This document shows positions 10,074 to 18,545 of a DNA stretch of 64,000 bases, piece after piece. Every line of letters starts with the position of its first letter. Position 1 is the first letter of the stretch. A program made the translations under genes and the position numbers. The notes below the pieces were generated by a model. The model was not told the origin of the DNA, did not search any database, and saw only the letters and a list, made by a program, of their open reading frames with translations. The DNA lies in the NCBI GenBank assembly GCA_902363375.1, contig CABIZX010000001.1:1116001-1180000 (forward strand), in the 5' to 3' direction. The DNA comes from Clostridiaceae bacterium (lineage in GTDB: Bacteria > Bacillota > Clostridia > Clostridiales > Clostridiaceae).

Positions 10074-11627
10074 TTGAAAACACAGGGGATAATGTGGGGA
10101 ATAGCAGGTATATTTCTTATAACTTTAATTATTTGTTTTATACTTAATAGGAGAATTAAAAATTCAATAGTAAGATTAACTGATGATGTGGAAAGAATAG
10201 CTAAAGGCGATTTAACTAAAAGACTAAAGAAAGATAAAATTAAAATTTTGAAGAATTTAATAATACATCTAAATGAATTTATGGTGAAGGTTAGGGGATT
10301 AATAGGAAAATCTACAGACATTAGTGATAGGATCCTTATAAATTGTGATATTTTAGATAAGGATATGAAGGATATGGAGCTAAATGTAATTGAAAATGTT
10401 GACTTTGTAACTACGATATCCGAAGATATGAATAATCAAGTTGATAAAGTTGTATCTGTCAGAAATGATATGGAAAATATTGTTTTAAGCCATGAAAATG
10501 TGGTTAGAAATTCTCATAATGTAGAAAAAACAGCCATGGCAATGATAGAAACTGTAAATGAAAGTAAGAATGAGTTTGATAAACTTATTAGTAAAATGGA
10601 AAAATCCTTGGATTTAGAAAAAGAACTATCAATTAGATTAAAGGACTTAGAAGAGGGAGCACAGCAGATTCAAGCTATATCTGATACAGTGAAAGAAATA
10701 AGTGGTACAACTAATCTACTATCCTTAAATGCGTCTATAGAGGCTGCAAGAGCGGGAGAGGCAGGCAGAGGCTTTTCAGTAGTGGCAGAAGAAATAAGAA
10801 AATTGGCAGAAATGTCATCTATACAGGCTGATGAAATTCAAAAGATTACAGATAGGGTACAAAAAGATATTTATGAGTTTGGAACTATTATGGAGGAAGA
10901 TTTATCAGTTATAAAGGAGTCTATCTCGTATTCCAAAGAAAGTAGTAAGAATTTTCAATCTGTATCTAAAGAGAGTATGAATACCTTGGAATCTATACAA
11001 GAAATAAATAAAGCTATTGATGAGCAAAATATAAATTTAAAAAATATAGAAGTATCTATTAATAGTATTTCTAGTTTTGTATCTAATACTACTATTCATG
11101 TTCAAAATACAGCAGAACGTTCTAAAGTTCAGCTTGAAGTTGTAAAGAGTGTATCAGACAATATTAAAGAGGTTGTAAGTATGAATAGAGATATGAAAGT
11201 AGTAATATCGTCCTTTGCTCAAAATTATACTTTAGATGATGAGACAGAAAAATATATAAACAATGCTAAAGAGATTTTAAGTAATATTGCTAGAAATAGT
11301 TCAATAGTTTCTTTAGAAGAGATTAGGTGCAATAAAGTTTTAAAAGAATTTGTAAGAAAATATCCTTTCTTCTATTTACTTTCAGTTATGAATATAGAGG
11401 GTGATACTAAAGGAATAAGTTTAGAGGGGAGTCGCGAAGAATTGTATTGTAACTATTCCCATAGACCATATTTTAAAGAAGCAATTAAGGGGTCGATTTA
11501 TAAATCAGAACCTTATATATCATCGGATACAAATGGATACTGTATAGCTCTTTCAGTGCCTATTAAAAACAGTTTTGGACAAGTAATAGGAATTGTAATG
11601 GGAGATTTAGTATTAGAAAATAATTAG
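10074..11627 (+). CDS. Methyl-accepting chemotaxis-type receptor with C-terminal Cache-like domain
   Basis: From the TTG at 10074 (SD AGGGGGT at 10061-10067) the protein has 517 residues. One transmembrane helix (about 6-25) is followed directly by a HAMP-like segment ([20 protein letters not shown]). A long coiled-coil signalling domain has the conserved hairpin tip around [20 protein letters not shown]. After it comes a globular domain of about 120 residues with Cache/PDC signatures: [16 protein letters not shown] and a final [11 protein letters not shown]. There is no extracellular loop. The sensor therefore appears to be cytoplasmic and at the C-terminus, the reverse of the common layout. 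An upstream ATG at 10056 or 10014 is possible but has no good SD. Confidence 0.87.
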   Translation: MKTQGIMWGIAGIFLITLIICFILNRRIKNSIVRLTDDVERIAKGDLTKRLKKDKIKILKNLIIHLNEFMVKVRGLIGKSTDISDRILINCDILDKDMKDMELNVIENVDFVTTISEDMNNQVDKVVSVRNDMENIVLSHENVVRNSHNVEKTAMAMIETVNESKNEFDKLISKMEKSLDLEKELSIRLKDLEEGAQQIQAISDTVKEISGTTNLLSLNASIEAARAGEAGRGFSVVAEEIRKLAEMSSIQADEIQKITDRVQKDIYEFGTIMEEDLSVIKESISYSKESSKNFQSVSKESMNTLESIQEINKAIDEQNINLKNIEVSINSISSFVSNTTIHVQNTAERSKVQLEVVKSVSDNIKEVVSMNRDMKVVISSFAQNYTLDDETEKYINNAKEILSNIARNSSIVSLEEIRCNKVLKEFVRKYPFFYLLSVMNIEGDTKGISLEGSREELYCNYSHRPYFKEAIKGSIYKSEPYISSDTNGYCIALSVPIKNSFGQVIGIVMGDLVLENN

Positions 11628-11633
11628 AATATA

Positions 11634-11701
11634 AAAAAGCTATCTTAGAGTTTAAAATGCATTTTACAAAGAATACATTTTATTTCTAAGATAGCTTTAT
11701 T
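11634..11701. terminator. Bidirectional terminator
   Basis: A 13-bp stem (11636-11648 with 11686-11698) encloses a second small hairpin. It is flanked by A's on the left and T's on the right, serving the receptor gene and the converging TSCPD gene. Confidence 0.82.
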
Positions 11702-11947
11702 TTAGTTTTCAGATTTATATAATTCTAAAGCTATTGCTAATTGATCAGGACATGAGGTATTCTTTTCACCACAGTGAATTCCTTTAAGTTTAGATATAGC
11801 TTCATCAATATCCATACCTTCTACTAAGCTTCCAATTCCTAAAAGATTACCAGCACAACCTCTTACAAAGTTAACATTTCTTAATTTATTATCAACTATG
11901 TCAAAGTTAATTTCCTTTGAACAAACACCTGAAGTAATATATTTCAT
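11702..11947 (-). CDS. TSCPD domain protein
   Basis: This 81-residue protein is a stand-alone TSCPD domain; the name motif appears as NTSCPDQLA near its end. Cys residues at about 9, 31, 59 and 66 (GVCSK, RGCAGN, IHCGEK, TSCPD) look like a metal site. The same domain occurs at the C-terminus of B12-dependent ribonucleotide reductases and in uncharacterised small Clostridial proteins. It is cytosolic. An SD (GGAGGCG) precedes the ATG. The biochemical role of the free-standing family is unknown. Confidence 0.83.
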   Translation of the reverse strand: MKYITSGVCSKEINFDIVDNKLRNVNFVRGCAGNLLGIGSLVEGMDIDEAISKLKGIHCGEKNTSCPDQLAIALELYKSEN

Positions 11948-12065
11948 TTATTACGCCTCCTATATAAAGTAACATACTATTAAATATTACTGTAATTTGG
12001 CTAATATTTCAACATAACTAATAATTATTTTATAATTAAATAGATAAGAATGTCACAATTTAAAG

Positions 12066-12785
12066 TTAGTTGGAAATCTTACTAGCTATTATTTCTTTAA
12101 CCATATCAGGAAGATTTTCTTGTTCTTCTTTAGATAAATTTTTAGTTTCAATTGGAGGATGAATAAATAACTCCACATTGGCAGCCTTAATTTTATTATT
12201 ATTAGCCTCCATAAGTCTATAGGAGCCATTTATAGTTATAGGTATAATAGGCGCTTTAGATTTAGTTGCCAGCTTAAAACTACCAGCTTTAAATTCACCT
12301 AAAGGACCACCTTTACTTCTAGTACCTTCTGGAAATATAACTAATGAATGACCATCTTTAATTATTTTTACACCTTCAATTATAGCAGCTGCGGATTTTC
12401 TTAAGTTACTTCTATCCATAAATACGCAGTGGATGTATTGCATCCAAGTTCTAACTAGAGGTATTTTTAGAGTCTCTATTTTTGCAATGAATCCTTTAGG
12501 CTTATCGATATAACTCATTAATAATGGAATATCAAAATTTCCTTGATGGTTACTAATAAATACTACAGGTATATTATCAGGAATATTTTCCTTTCCATAA
12601 ACAGATACTTTCGCTCCACTGTATTTTAGCTGAGACATAGCCCACTTTGAAGTCACTTTATGTATATAGGCTTCTTTTTCTTCTATTTTTCCTTGTTTAT
12701 CTAAGGACTTAACTTTATACATAGCTCCGATTTTAGTCAATAAGCTTAATGAAAAATGACCAAACCATATAATTGTTCTTAACAT
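12066..12785 (-). CDS. plsC: 1-acyl-sn-glycerol-3-phosphate acyltransferase
   Basis: This 239-residue membrane-associated enzyme should acylate lysophosphatidic acid to phosphatidic acid in phospholipid synthesis. Acyltransferase motif I (HX4D) is H80-D85 in SNHQGNFD, motif III is FPEGTRS at 151-157, and PITINGSYRL at about 182-191 is motif IV. A hydrophobic N-terminal segment (about 4-20) probably anchors it to the membrane. Length matches the PlsC family. A GGAGG-type SD lies before the ATG. It is not clearly in an operon. Confidence 0.92.
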   Translation of the reverse strand: MLRTIIWFGHFSLSLLTKIGAMYKVKSLDKQGKIEEKEAYIHKVTSKWAMSQLKYSGAKVSVYGKENIPDNIPVVFISNHQGNFDIPLLMSYIDKPKGFIAKIETLKIPLVRTWMQYIHCVFMDRSNLRKSAAAIIEGVKIIKDGHSLVIFPEGTRSKGGPLGEFKAGSFKLATKSKAPIIPITINGSYRLMEANNNKIKAANVELFIHPPIETKNLSKEEQENLPDMVKEIIASKISN

Positions 12786-13005
12786 AATAAATCCTCCATT
12801 ATAGTAATATATACTATATAATTATAGTACAGAGCGATAATTTAATAAAGAATAAAAATTTTATAAGTCCTTTAGTGGAATTAAAGGAGAAAGCTTTAGA
12901 ATATAAAAAAGGATTTTTGTAGATTAAATAAAGAGATTAGTGAATTAAATGAGTTTATACAAAATGAAATTAAATAGAATAAGTATAGTGGAATATATAG
13001 AATGA

Positions 13006-13039
13006 CTAGAACTGGATGGTTAATTTCATCCGGTTCTAG
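13006..13039 (-). terminator. Hairpin, probable terminator of the hydrolase gene
   Basis: A 13-bp stem (13006-13018 with 13027-13039, one G-U pair) closes an 8-base loop about 40 bases beyond the hydrolase stop. The T tract on the minus strand is weak, so termination may be partial. Confidence 0.6.
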
Positions 13040-13075
13040 CTATATGCATACAAATATTAAGTTTAATACATATAA

Positions 13076-13840
13076 TTATAAGTATGTATTAAACCATTGG
13101 AGACCTTCAGTAACCATGGCTTCTGTTATATAGTGATTTAATCTATCATAGGTTTTCATATCCACTAAATTTTTATTCTCATAATGGTCTTTTATTGAAT
13201 TAAAGAAAGTAATTTCACTTTTAATTGGTACTAGCGCATCCTTGTCCCCATGAAGTAAGAGGAGAGGAGTATTATTAAAGTTATCAATATTATTTATAGG
13301 ACTAAAATGAGAAAGTTCATTTAAACTTTTATCTATAAAATCTTTATTTTCCTTATATTGGTCACCAATTATTTCTAAAGTTGCTTCAACCCATGCACCA
13401 GAGCTATTCATGATTACACCGGCTTTAATACATTTATTGTGAGCTATAATACCAGAAGTAATCATCCCACCCATGGAATGGCCACATACCCCGATTCTAT
13501 ACTCGTCTATATTATAATTATTTTTCACATAATCTAGAATAGTATTAAATTCCTTAACAGAGTTTAAAATAGTTGGCCAAAATTTAGTTAATCCGCTATC
13601 GCCTTGCCAATAGTCTAAAGTTCCACGTTCACCATGATTTATTGAATCAGGAATAACTACCATATATCCATTACAGGCTAAGAAGCTACCAAGATTTTTG
13701 TGCACGTCCTTATTAGAACTCCATCCATGATAAAAGAATATTACGGGAAGTTTATCTGAAAAATTTTTAGGTGATATTATAAGAGTAGATATATCACCTA
13801 TATTTGTTTTATCTATATTAATTAAATTATTAATCCACAT
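13076..13840 (-). CDS. Alpha/beta hydrolase, esterase-like
   Basis: This 254-residue serine hydrolase has a complete apparent triad: the nucleophile Ser122 in GHSMGG (elbow), Asp201 in HGDKDALVP and His236 in LNHYITEA. The oxyanion region is HGWSSNKD near residue 38. No signal peptide is seen, so it should be cytosolic. It resembles YitV-like esterases and dienelactone-hydrolase-like proteins of unknown natural substrate. The ATG is preceded by AAAAGGAGG. It lies between plsC and the yjiH-like gene on the same strand, with hairpins on both sides, so it is probably transcribed alone. Confidence 0.88.
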   Translation of the reverse strand: MWINNLINIDKTNIGDISTLIISPKNFSDKLPVIFFYHGWSSNKDVHKNLGSFLACNGYMVVIPDSINHGERGTLDYWQGDSGLTKFWPTILNSVKEFNTILDYVKNNYNIDEYRIGVCGHSMGGMITSGIIAHNKCIKAGVIMNSSGAWVEATLEIIGDQYKENKDFIDKSLNELSHFSPINNIDNFNNTPLLLLHGDKDALVPIKSEITFFNSIKDHYENKNLVDMKTYDRLNHYITEAMVTEGLQWFNTYL

Positions 13841-13994
13841 TAGTAGGCCTCCTTTTAAATAGGTATATTATAATAGCTGTTTGCGCTATTTAATAAAATC
13901 TATAGATTTTGTTTATAAATTACATTATACACAAAATATTATGAATTTAAAATAATGTCATAATTATTATTTTAAATTATTTCAAAATAAAGAA

Positions 13995-14050
13995 ACTACC
14001 TTAAAATAAATTCATATTTAATAAAATTTAATGATTTATTTTAAAGTAGT
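13995..14050 (-). terminator. Probable terminator of the YjiH gene
   Basis: Arms around 13995-14006 and 14039-14050 pair with one mismatch, with a further AT-rich inner pairing. On the minus strand the hairpin is followed by TTTCTTTATTTT. Confidence 0.6.
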
Positions 14051-14089
14051 CTTTTATCTTAATTTAATATCTATTGAGTAAAATGGTAG

Positions 14090-15475
14090 TTAAAATATAA
14101 TATGAGCAATTAGTGAGATTATAGGAAGAGTTATTAGAGTTCTTTCTATAAATATAATAAATAGCTCTTTTATATTAATTGGTATTTTAGAACCTAGCAA
14201 TAAGGCGCCTACTTCAGACAGATATATTAATTGAGTTATAGAAGTTGCGGCTATGATAAATCGAGTCATTTCGCTTTGAATTCCACTTGACATTATAGAT
14301 GGTAATAACATATCTGCAAATCCAGATATTAGGGTACTAGAAGCTGCTACAGCTTCTGGAATTTGAAGAAGTTTTAAAATCGGTACAAAGGGCATACCAA
14401 GAATTTGAAATAGAGGTGTATACTCTGCTAATATTAGAGCGATAGTTCCTATAGCCATTACTACGGGAATTACTCCGAACCACATGTCTATAATATTTAA
14501 TGTTCCTTTAAAAACTACATCCCGTTTTAAAGAAGAAGAGTTAGCTTTATTTATAGCTTTTTCTAATCCAAATTTTAATGGAGTATATCCATCAGTAAGT
14601 ATATCTTCAGTAGAATTATTTGAACCATTATGATATATGTTTCTTTTCTTTGATAATGGAGGCAATTTAGGTACGAGTATAGCAGCTACTAAACTAACGA
14701 AGGTAACAGATAGATAGAATGGAACAAACATATTGCTAAGCCCCACAGTATCAATTATAACTAAACTAAATGTAATTGATACTAAAGAAAAGGTTGTCCC
14801 GATCACACAGGCTTCTCTTTCTGTATAATAGCCATCTTCATACTGTTTACTAGTTAACATTACACCAATAGTACCATCTCCAAGCCATGATGCTATACAA
14901 TCTATTGCAGCAGATCCAGGTAGATTAAAGAATGGTCTCATTATTTTTACAAGAAGAGAACCTACAAACTCTAAAAGTCCGAAATTTAAAAGAAGAGGTA
15001 AGAATAATCCAGCAAATAAAAATACAGAAAAAAGTATAGGAAGTAAATCCGATAGAATCATTCCACCAGTATTCCCAGACCAAATTACTTCAGGACCTAT
15101 TTGAAACAAGGTACATACTATAAATATTCCTCCTAAAAGTCTAATTACAAACCAAGCATTATTAACGTTAAAAAGGGAGTTTAAAAAACTATTTTCAATA
15201 ACAAACTTAGGTTTTAAGATCTTAGTGAGAGTTGTAAGAAAAGCAGTGATAAGTATTATGCCTGTTATTATATATGGAAGTAGCTCAGCCAGACTTTCTT
15301 GAACATAAGAAGATAGGGTTGCAACAGGAATAATTACTTTTCCTCCCTGAGTGATTGGAACCATGAACAAGAAAATTCCTAGGGATGATAAAGTAAGAAA
15401 TTTAATTACAGCCAATATATATTGATAACTTTTATTATTTTCTGTAATAGATATTCTATTATTTTGATTTTCCAT
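14090..15475 (-). CDS. YjiH family membrane protein (nucleoside-recognition/gate domain)
   Basis: This 461-residue protein has about ten hydrophobic segments and the layout of YjiH-type proteins, which belong with the nucleoside-recognition (Gate) membrane domains related to SpoIIM/FeoB-type pores. A conserved stretch reads DCIASWLGDGTIGVMLTSKQ at about 190-209, followed by a cytoplasmic loop rich in Asn and Ser (about 278-295). The transported substrate is not established; peptides, nucleosides or ions have been suggested for relatives. It is a single-gene unit with terminators on both sides. Confidence 0.78.
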   Translation of the reverse strand: MENQNNRISITENNKSYQYILAVIKFLTLSSLGIFLFMVPITQGGKVIIPVATLSSYVQESLAELLPYIITGIILITAFLTTLTKILKPKFVIENSFLNSLFNVNNAWFVIRLLGGIFIVCTLFQIGPEVIWSGNTGGMILSDLLPILFSVFLFAGLFLPLLLNFGLLEFVGSLLVKIMRPFFNLPGSAAIDCIASWLGDGTIGVMLTSKQYEDGYYTEREACVIGTTFSLVSITFSLVIIDTVGLSNMFVPFYLSVTFVSLVAAILVPKLPPLSKKRNIYHNGSNNSTEDILTDGYTPLKFGLEKAINKANSSSLKRDVVFKGTLNIIDMWFGVIPVVMAIGTIALILAEYTPLFQILGMPFVPILKLLQIPEAVAASSTLISGFADMLLPSIMSSGIQSEMTRFIIAATSITQLIYLSEVGALLLGSKIPINIKELFIIFIERTLITLPIISLIAHIIF

Positions 15476-15786
15476 AAAAATAAATCCTTTCTATAATGAA
15501 TTTATGCATAATTATACAAAATATATTATGATTATGCAATAAATTATAACAAATATTATAATATAATTAAAAAAAATCTATTCATTTTGAAGTATATGTA
15601 AAATTATAATAGATTTTAAGATATTATAGAATTAGTAGTGGAAAGGTATGGATAAAATTCTATAGAGATACCTATTACAAAAACCATGGAAGTGAATGAT
15701 TATATTTGTTTTATTTGCACAAAAATAAGTATAGATAATAATGAGATTTAATTCATTACTATCTATACTTATTTTATAATAAAGAT
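15476..15786. other. Intergenic gap
   Basis: About 310 AT-rich bases upstream of the YjiH gene. They contain the YjiH promoter region and, near 15722-15775, the terminator of the DUF1540 gene. I see no ORF of credible length. Confidence 0.5.
15722..15777 (-). terminator. Terminator of the DUF1540 gene
   Basis: A 16-bp perfect stem (15722-15737 with 15760-15775) is flanked by A's on the left, which give a T tract on the minus strand. Confidence 0.8.
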
Positions 15787-16104
15787 TTAGATGGGATTAT
15801 ATTGAAAAGTAGAGCATTGAGTTTCTTCATTGGTAGAAGAAGTATAACCAGAAACATCAATAGAATTAGCGGTACATTTAAACTCCTTATTATAAATGCA
15901 ATGCTTAGCCCTACAATTTATATTTGAATAGGGGGTATTTATACTTATAGAGTTTGTTAAAGCATTGGCCTTATTTATAAAGTTTTCACAATTTGTACCA
16001 TCTGGTTGATAGGTATTGGAACCACTAATGGTTATTTCACCCAAACTACAATAATTGGAATTATTATTTACACAGTTATGAACTGAACATTGAAGTAAAA
16101 CCAT
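15787..16104 (-). CDS. DUF1540 protein with two Cys-rich repeats
   Basis: This 105-residue protein is built of two DUF1540 repeats, each with four Cys in the order C-x4-C-x(7)-C-x(n)-C (residues about 6-40 and 64-98). The repeats share the pattern C..HNC or C..KHC, then C, then SG, then C..F. The Cys set suggests metal binding or disulfide packing. DUF1540 proteins are common and uncharacterised in Clostridia; some occur in spore fractions. The ATG has a GGAGG SD. It lies 44 bases from the PHP gene on the same strand and may be co-transcribed with it. Confidence 0.85.
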   Translation of the reverse strand: MVLLQCSVHNCVNNNSNYCSLGEITISGSNTYQPDGTNCENFINKANALTNSISINTPYSNINCRAKHCIYNKEFKCTANSIDVSGYTSSTNEETQCSTFQYNPI

Positions 16105-16148
16105 TTTATCTCCTCCAAAACAATTTTAACTTAGTGTACCTAATTATT

Positions 16149-16982
16149 CTAATTTTTATACATAATCATAAATTTCTTAAAATCTTCCTCACTTAAAGAC
16201 ATATCTCCGATATTTCCATGGTTAGTATCATCCTTAGAAATTCCATGAAAATCGGAACCACAAGTTATAATCATATTTCTTGATCTAGCTAATGATATAA
16301 ATTCATCCGTTTCTCTTTTAAAATTTTGATAATATATTGCTTCGATACCATGAAAGTCATATTTTAATATATCTTTAATAGTGGTTTTTTTAATAAGTTT
16401 AGGATGAGCTAGAACTACTATACAATTATATTTCTTTAAAAGTTTAATTCCTTCAGGTATTGATATGTGCTTATTAGGAACATAAGCAGGACTGTTATTA
16501 CCTATAAATTTATCAAATATATATTGAAAATCATAAGGATATCCAGCATTAACTATAGCCTGAGCTATATGTGGTCTAGCTACAACTCCATTACTAATTT
16601 TTAAAACATCCTCTACATTTATTTTAATGTTAAAATATTTATTTAAATTATTAACTATAGAGATAGCTCTGGATTCTCTATTAACCTTTAGACTTCTAAG
16701 AAACTCTACCAAATTTTCATCTTTATAATCATTACCCTTAAAATATCCTAAGATATGTATACTTTCACCATTGTGATTACAACTTAATTCAATACCAGGT
16801 ATAAAATCAATAGAGACTTCTTTAGCTCTTTTTAAAGCTTCCTCAATTCCTTCTGTGGTATCGTGGTCCGTAATAGATAAAAGTTTCACGTTTTTATTTT
16901 TCGCCATATCTACCACTTGAGAGGGTGAAAACTTTCCATCTGAAGCAGTTGTATGACAGTGAAATTCTGCTATAAAACTCAT
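16149..16982 (-). CDS. PHP-domain phosphoesterase
   Basis: This 277-residue cytosolic protein has the four PHP metal-binding motifs: EFHCHTTASDGK (about 5-16), ITDHDTTEG (about 37-45), PGIELSC (about 60-66) with a later HP in LAHPKL, and CGSDFHG near 236-242. It matches the single-domain group that includes YciV/RNase AM and cyclic-phosphate diesterases, which release 5' nucleotides from RNA or small phosphodiesters. Which activity it has cannot be told. Its ATG follows an AAGGAG SD. It may form a transcript with the DUF1540 gene downstream. Confidence 0.87.
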   Translation of the reverse strand: MSFIAEFHCHTTASDGKFSPSQVVDMAKNKNVKLLSITDHDTTEGIEEALKRAKEVSIDFIPGIELSCNHNGESIHILGYFKGNDYKDENLVEFLRSLKVNRESRAISIVNNLNKYFNIKINVEDVLKISNGVVARPHIAQAIVNAGYPYDFQYIFDKFIGNNSPAYVPNKHISIPEGIKLLKKYNCIVVLAHPKLIKKTTIKDILKYDFHGIEAIYYQNFKRETDEFISLARSRNMIITCGSDFHGISKDDTNHGNIGDMSLSEEDFKKFMIMYKN

Positions 16983-17110
16983 AAATATCTCCTTTCCGGT
17001 TACTGCAAATAATCTATGTGATATAAGGTTATTATATCTTACATTAAGTAGTATTTATACTAAATAAGAAATAATTACATGATTTTAAAAAGTTATCTTT
17101 AGATAATTCT

Positions 17111-17149
17111 AAAATGCAAACTTCTTAAAAGTATAAAAAGTTGCATTTT
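17111..17149. repeat. Imperfect inverted repeat
   Basis: The arms AAAATGCAAACTT (17111-17123) and AAGTTGCATTTT (17138-17149) pair with one bulged base. It may be an operator or a weak terminator; there is no long T tract. Confidence 0.6.
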
Positions 17150-17203
17150 ATATAGAAAATAGCTATTGAAGTAGACAATAACCTTCAATAAAGAAACTTC
17201 ATT

Positions 17204-17238
17204 TAATACACTTAATATATTATATATTAAGTGTATTA
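17204..17238. repeat. Perfect 35-base palindrome upstream of padR
   Basis: Arms of 17 bases (17204-17220 and 17222-17238) are exact reverse complements around one central base. It lies about 150 bases before the PadR gene in a divergent region, so it is a candidate regulator-binding site. Confidence 0.75.
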
Positions 17239-17385
17239 ATACAGAGATAGAAGCTTAATTAAATATATTCACAATGAATGAAGAAAGTGATAATAATGAA
17301 TAACTTACATAAAAATAATTGTCATAATTGAAATAATATAATATAATAAAAATATATAATATAGAATTAAATAAAGGAGTAAATT

Positions 17386-17772
17386 ATGAAAGGTGAAACA
17401 AGAAAAAGAATTGCCACATTAGATAATAGAATAAACACTACAAAGCTTGTAAAATTATACATATTACATTACTTAATATATGAAAACAATGAAGAGTATG
17501 GTCTAGAAATAGTAAATTATATAAACAAAAATTTTGCCAAAGTCTCCAATGGACTAGTGTATCCTCTACTTAGAGATATGGAAGAAAATTTATATCTTAC
17601 AGCTAAGTGGGAAGATTTTGATAGGAAAAATAAACGATTATATAAGATTACAGATGAAGGAATAGAACATTATAAAAGGATAAAAGCAGATTATTTTGAT
17701 GCCATAGAATATAACATTTCTATTTATAATAATGTCTTGAGTCAAATTTATAACAAAAATAAACATTATTAG
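17386..17772 (+). CDS. PadR family transcriptional regulator
   Basis: This 128-residue protein has the PadR winged-helix N-terminal domain: the helix LVKLYILHYLIYENNEEYGLEI, the recognition region FAKVSNGLVYPLLRDMEENL and the wing WEDFDRKNKRLYKITDEG. A short C-terminal helix serves dimerisation. PadR proteins usually repress a nearby membrane, efflux or stress gene in response to a small ligand, and often themselves. The adjacent genes are a PHP phosphoesterase (divergent) and a cell-wall amidase (100 bases downstream, same strand). The ATG has an AAAGGAG SD. The ligand and targets are unknown. Confidence 0.88.
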   Translation: MKGETRKRIATLDNRINTTKLVKLYILHYLIYENNEEYGLEIVNYINKNFAKVSNGLVYPLLRDMEENLYLTAKWEDFDRKNKRLYKITDEGIEHYKRIKADYFDAIEYNISIYNNVLSQIYNKNKHY

Positions 17773-17874
17773 GCACTTTATGAAAAAAGTATTTAATCCT
17801 ATTACTTAATCACATATGCAATATAAAAAGAATATCATATATGAAGAGATTAATTGATAGGGGGGCATTAAATT

Positions 17875-18441
17875 ATGTATAAGATAACCTTAGACCCTGG
17901 TCATGGTGGAAGTGACCCAGGAGGAGTTTATGGTAATCTAATAGAAAAAAATATAGTGTTAACTATAGCCTTAGAGTGTGAAAAAGAGTTACGTAGACAT
18001 GATGTAGAAGTTCAGATGACTAGAACTATTGACAAATATTTAGGGCTTTCTCAAAGGGCTACCATGGCTAATAATAATATGTCAGATTATTTTATTTCTA
18101 TCCATTGTAATTTAGGTGGAGGAGATAGATGTGAAATAATTCATTCAATATATAATGGTAAAGGGTTGGAGCTTGCAAATAAAATTAGTAGTGAGATTAT
18201 CAAGATTGGTCAAACTCAAATTAAAACCTATAATAGAATGAATAATAATGGAAGAGACTACTTTCCATTAATAAGAGATACAGCTATGGATGCAATTATT
18301 ATTCAATGTGCATTTATAGATAATGAAGAAGATAATAAAATAATTAGTACTATAGAAAATCAAAAGGAATTTGGAAGGGCTATATCACGAGGTATTCTTT
18401 CACAGTTAAATATTAAATACGAAGAAAGTTCAATTCAATAG
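17875..18441 (+). CDS. N-acetylmuramoyl-L-alanine amidase (Amidase_3), catalytic Glu replaced
   Basis: This 188-residue protein is a bare Amidase_3 domain of the CwlC/phage-endolysin type, which cleaves the bond between muramic acid and the stem peptide. The zinc ligands are visible as His10 (LDPGHGG), Glu24 (NLIEKN) and His77 (SIHCN). The position that normally holds the catalytic Glu (motif VEVGF) reads IQCAF, with Gln144 encoded by CAA. There is no signal peptide and no wall-binding domain, so it would need lysis, a holin or mother-cell release to reach the wall. The start ATG has a GGGGGG-rich SD. It may be inactive or use another base. Confidence 0.87.
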   Translation: MYKITLDPGHGGSDPGGVYGNLIEKNIVLTIALECEKELRRHDVEVQMTRTIDKYLGLSQRATMANNNMSDYFISIHCNLGGGDRCEIIHSIYNGKGLELANKISSEIIKIGQTQIKTYNRMNNNGRDYFPLIRDTAMDAIIIQCAFIDNEEDNKIISTIENQKEFGRAISRGILSQLNIKYEESSIQ

Positions 18442-18505
18442 ATAATCATTGAAAACATTGTAAAATAATAAGTTTTAAATTTATACTTATTCTCTATGAA
18501 AATGT

Positions 18506-18543
18506 GTATCCCCAGTAGTAATATTGAGTACTACTGGGGATAC
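18506..18543. terminator. Strong hairpin terminator between converging genes
   Basis: A perfect 15-bp stem (18506-18520 with 18529-18543) separates the amidase and alcohol dehydrogenase genes. T runs are modest on both sides. Confidence 0.8.
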
Positions 18544-18545
18544 TG

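Larger units (their letters stand above)
16983..17385. other. Intergenic gap with two inverted repeats
   Basis: About 400 bases between the divergent PHP and PadR genes. It contains an imperfect hairpin at 17111-17149 and a perfect 35-base palindrome at 17204-17238. The rest is AT-rich, with a possible 11-codon ORF at 17299 that I do not accept. Confidence 0.6.

Noticed and set aside
12921..12977. Short open stretch resembling the end of a Spo0E-like phosphatase (LNKEISELNEFIQ)
   Set aside because: There is no start codon or SD in frame and a stop lies just upstream; the similarity is too short to call even a pseudogene.
17299..17334. 11-codon Asn/His-containing ORF (MNNLHKNNCHN)
   Set aside because: Too short, with no clear SD; its composition follows from AT-rich sequence.
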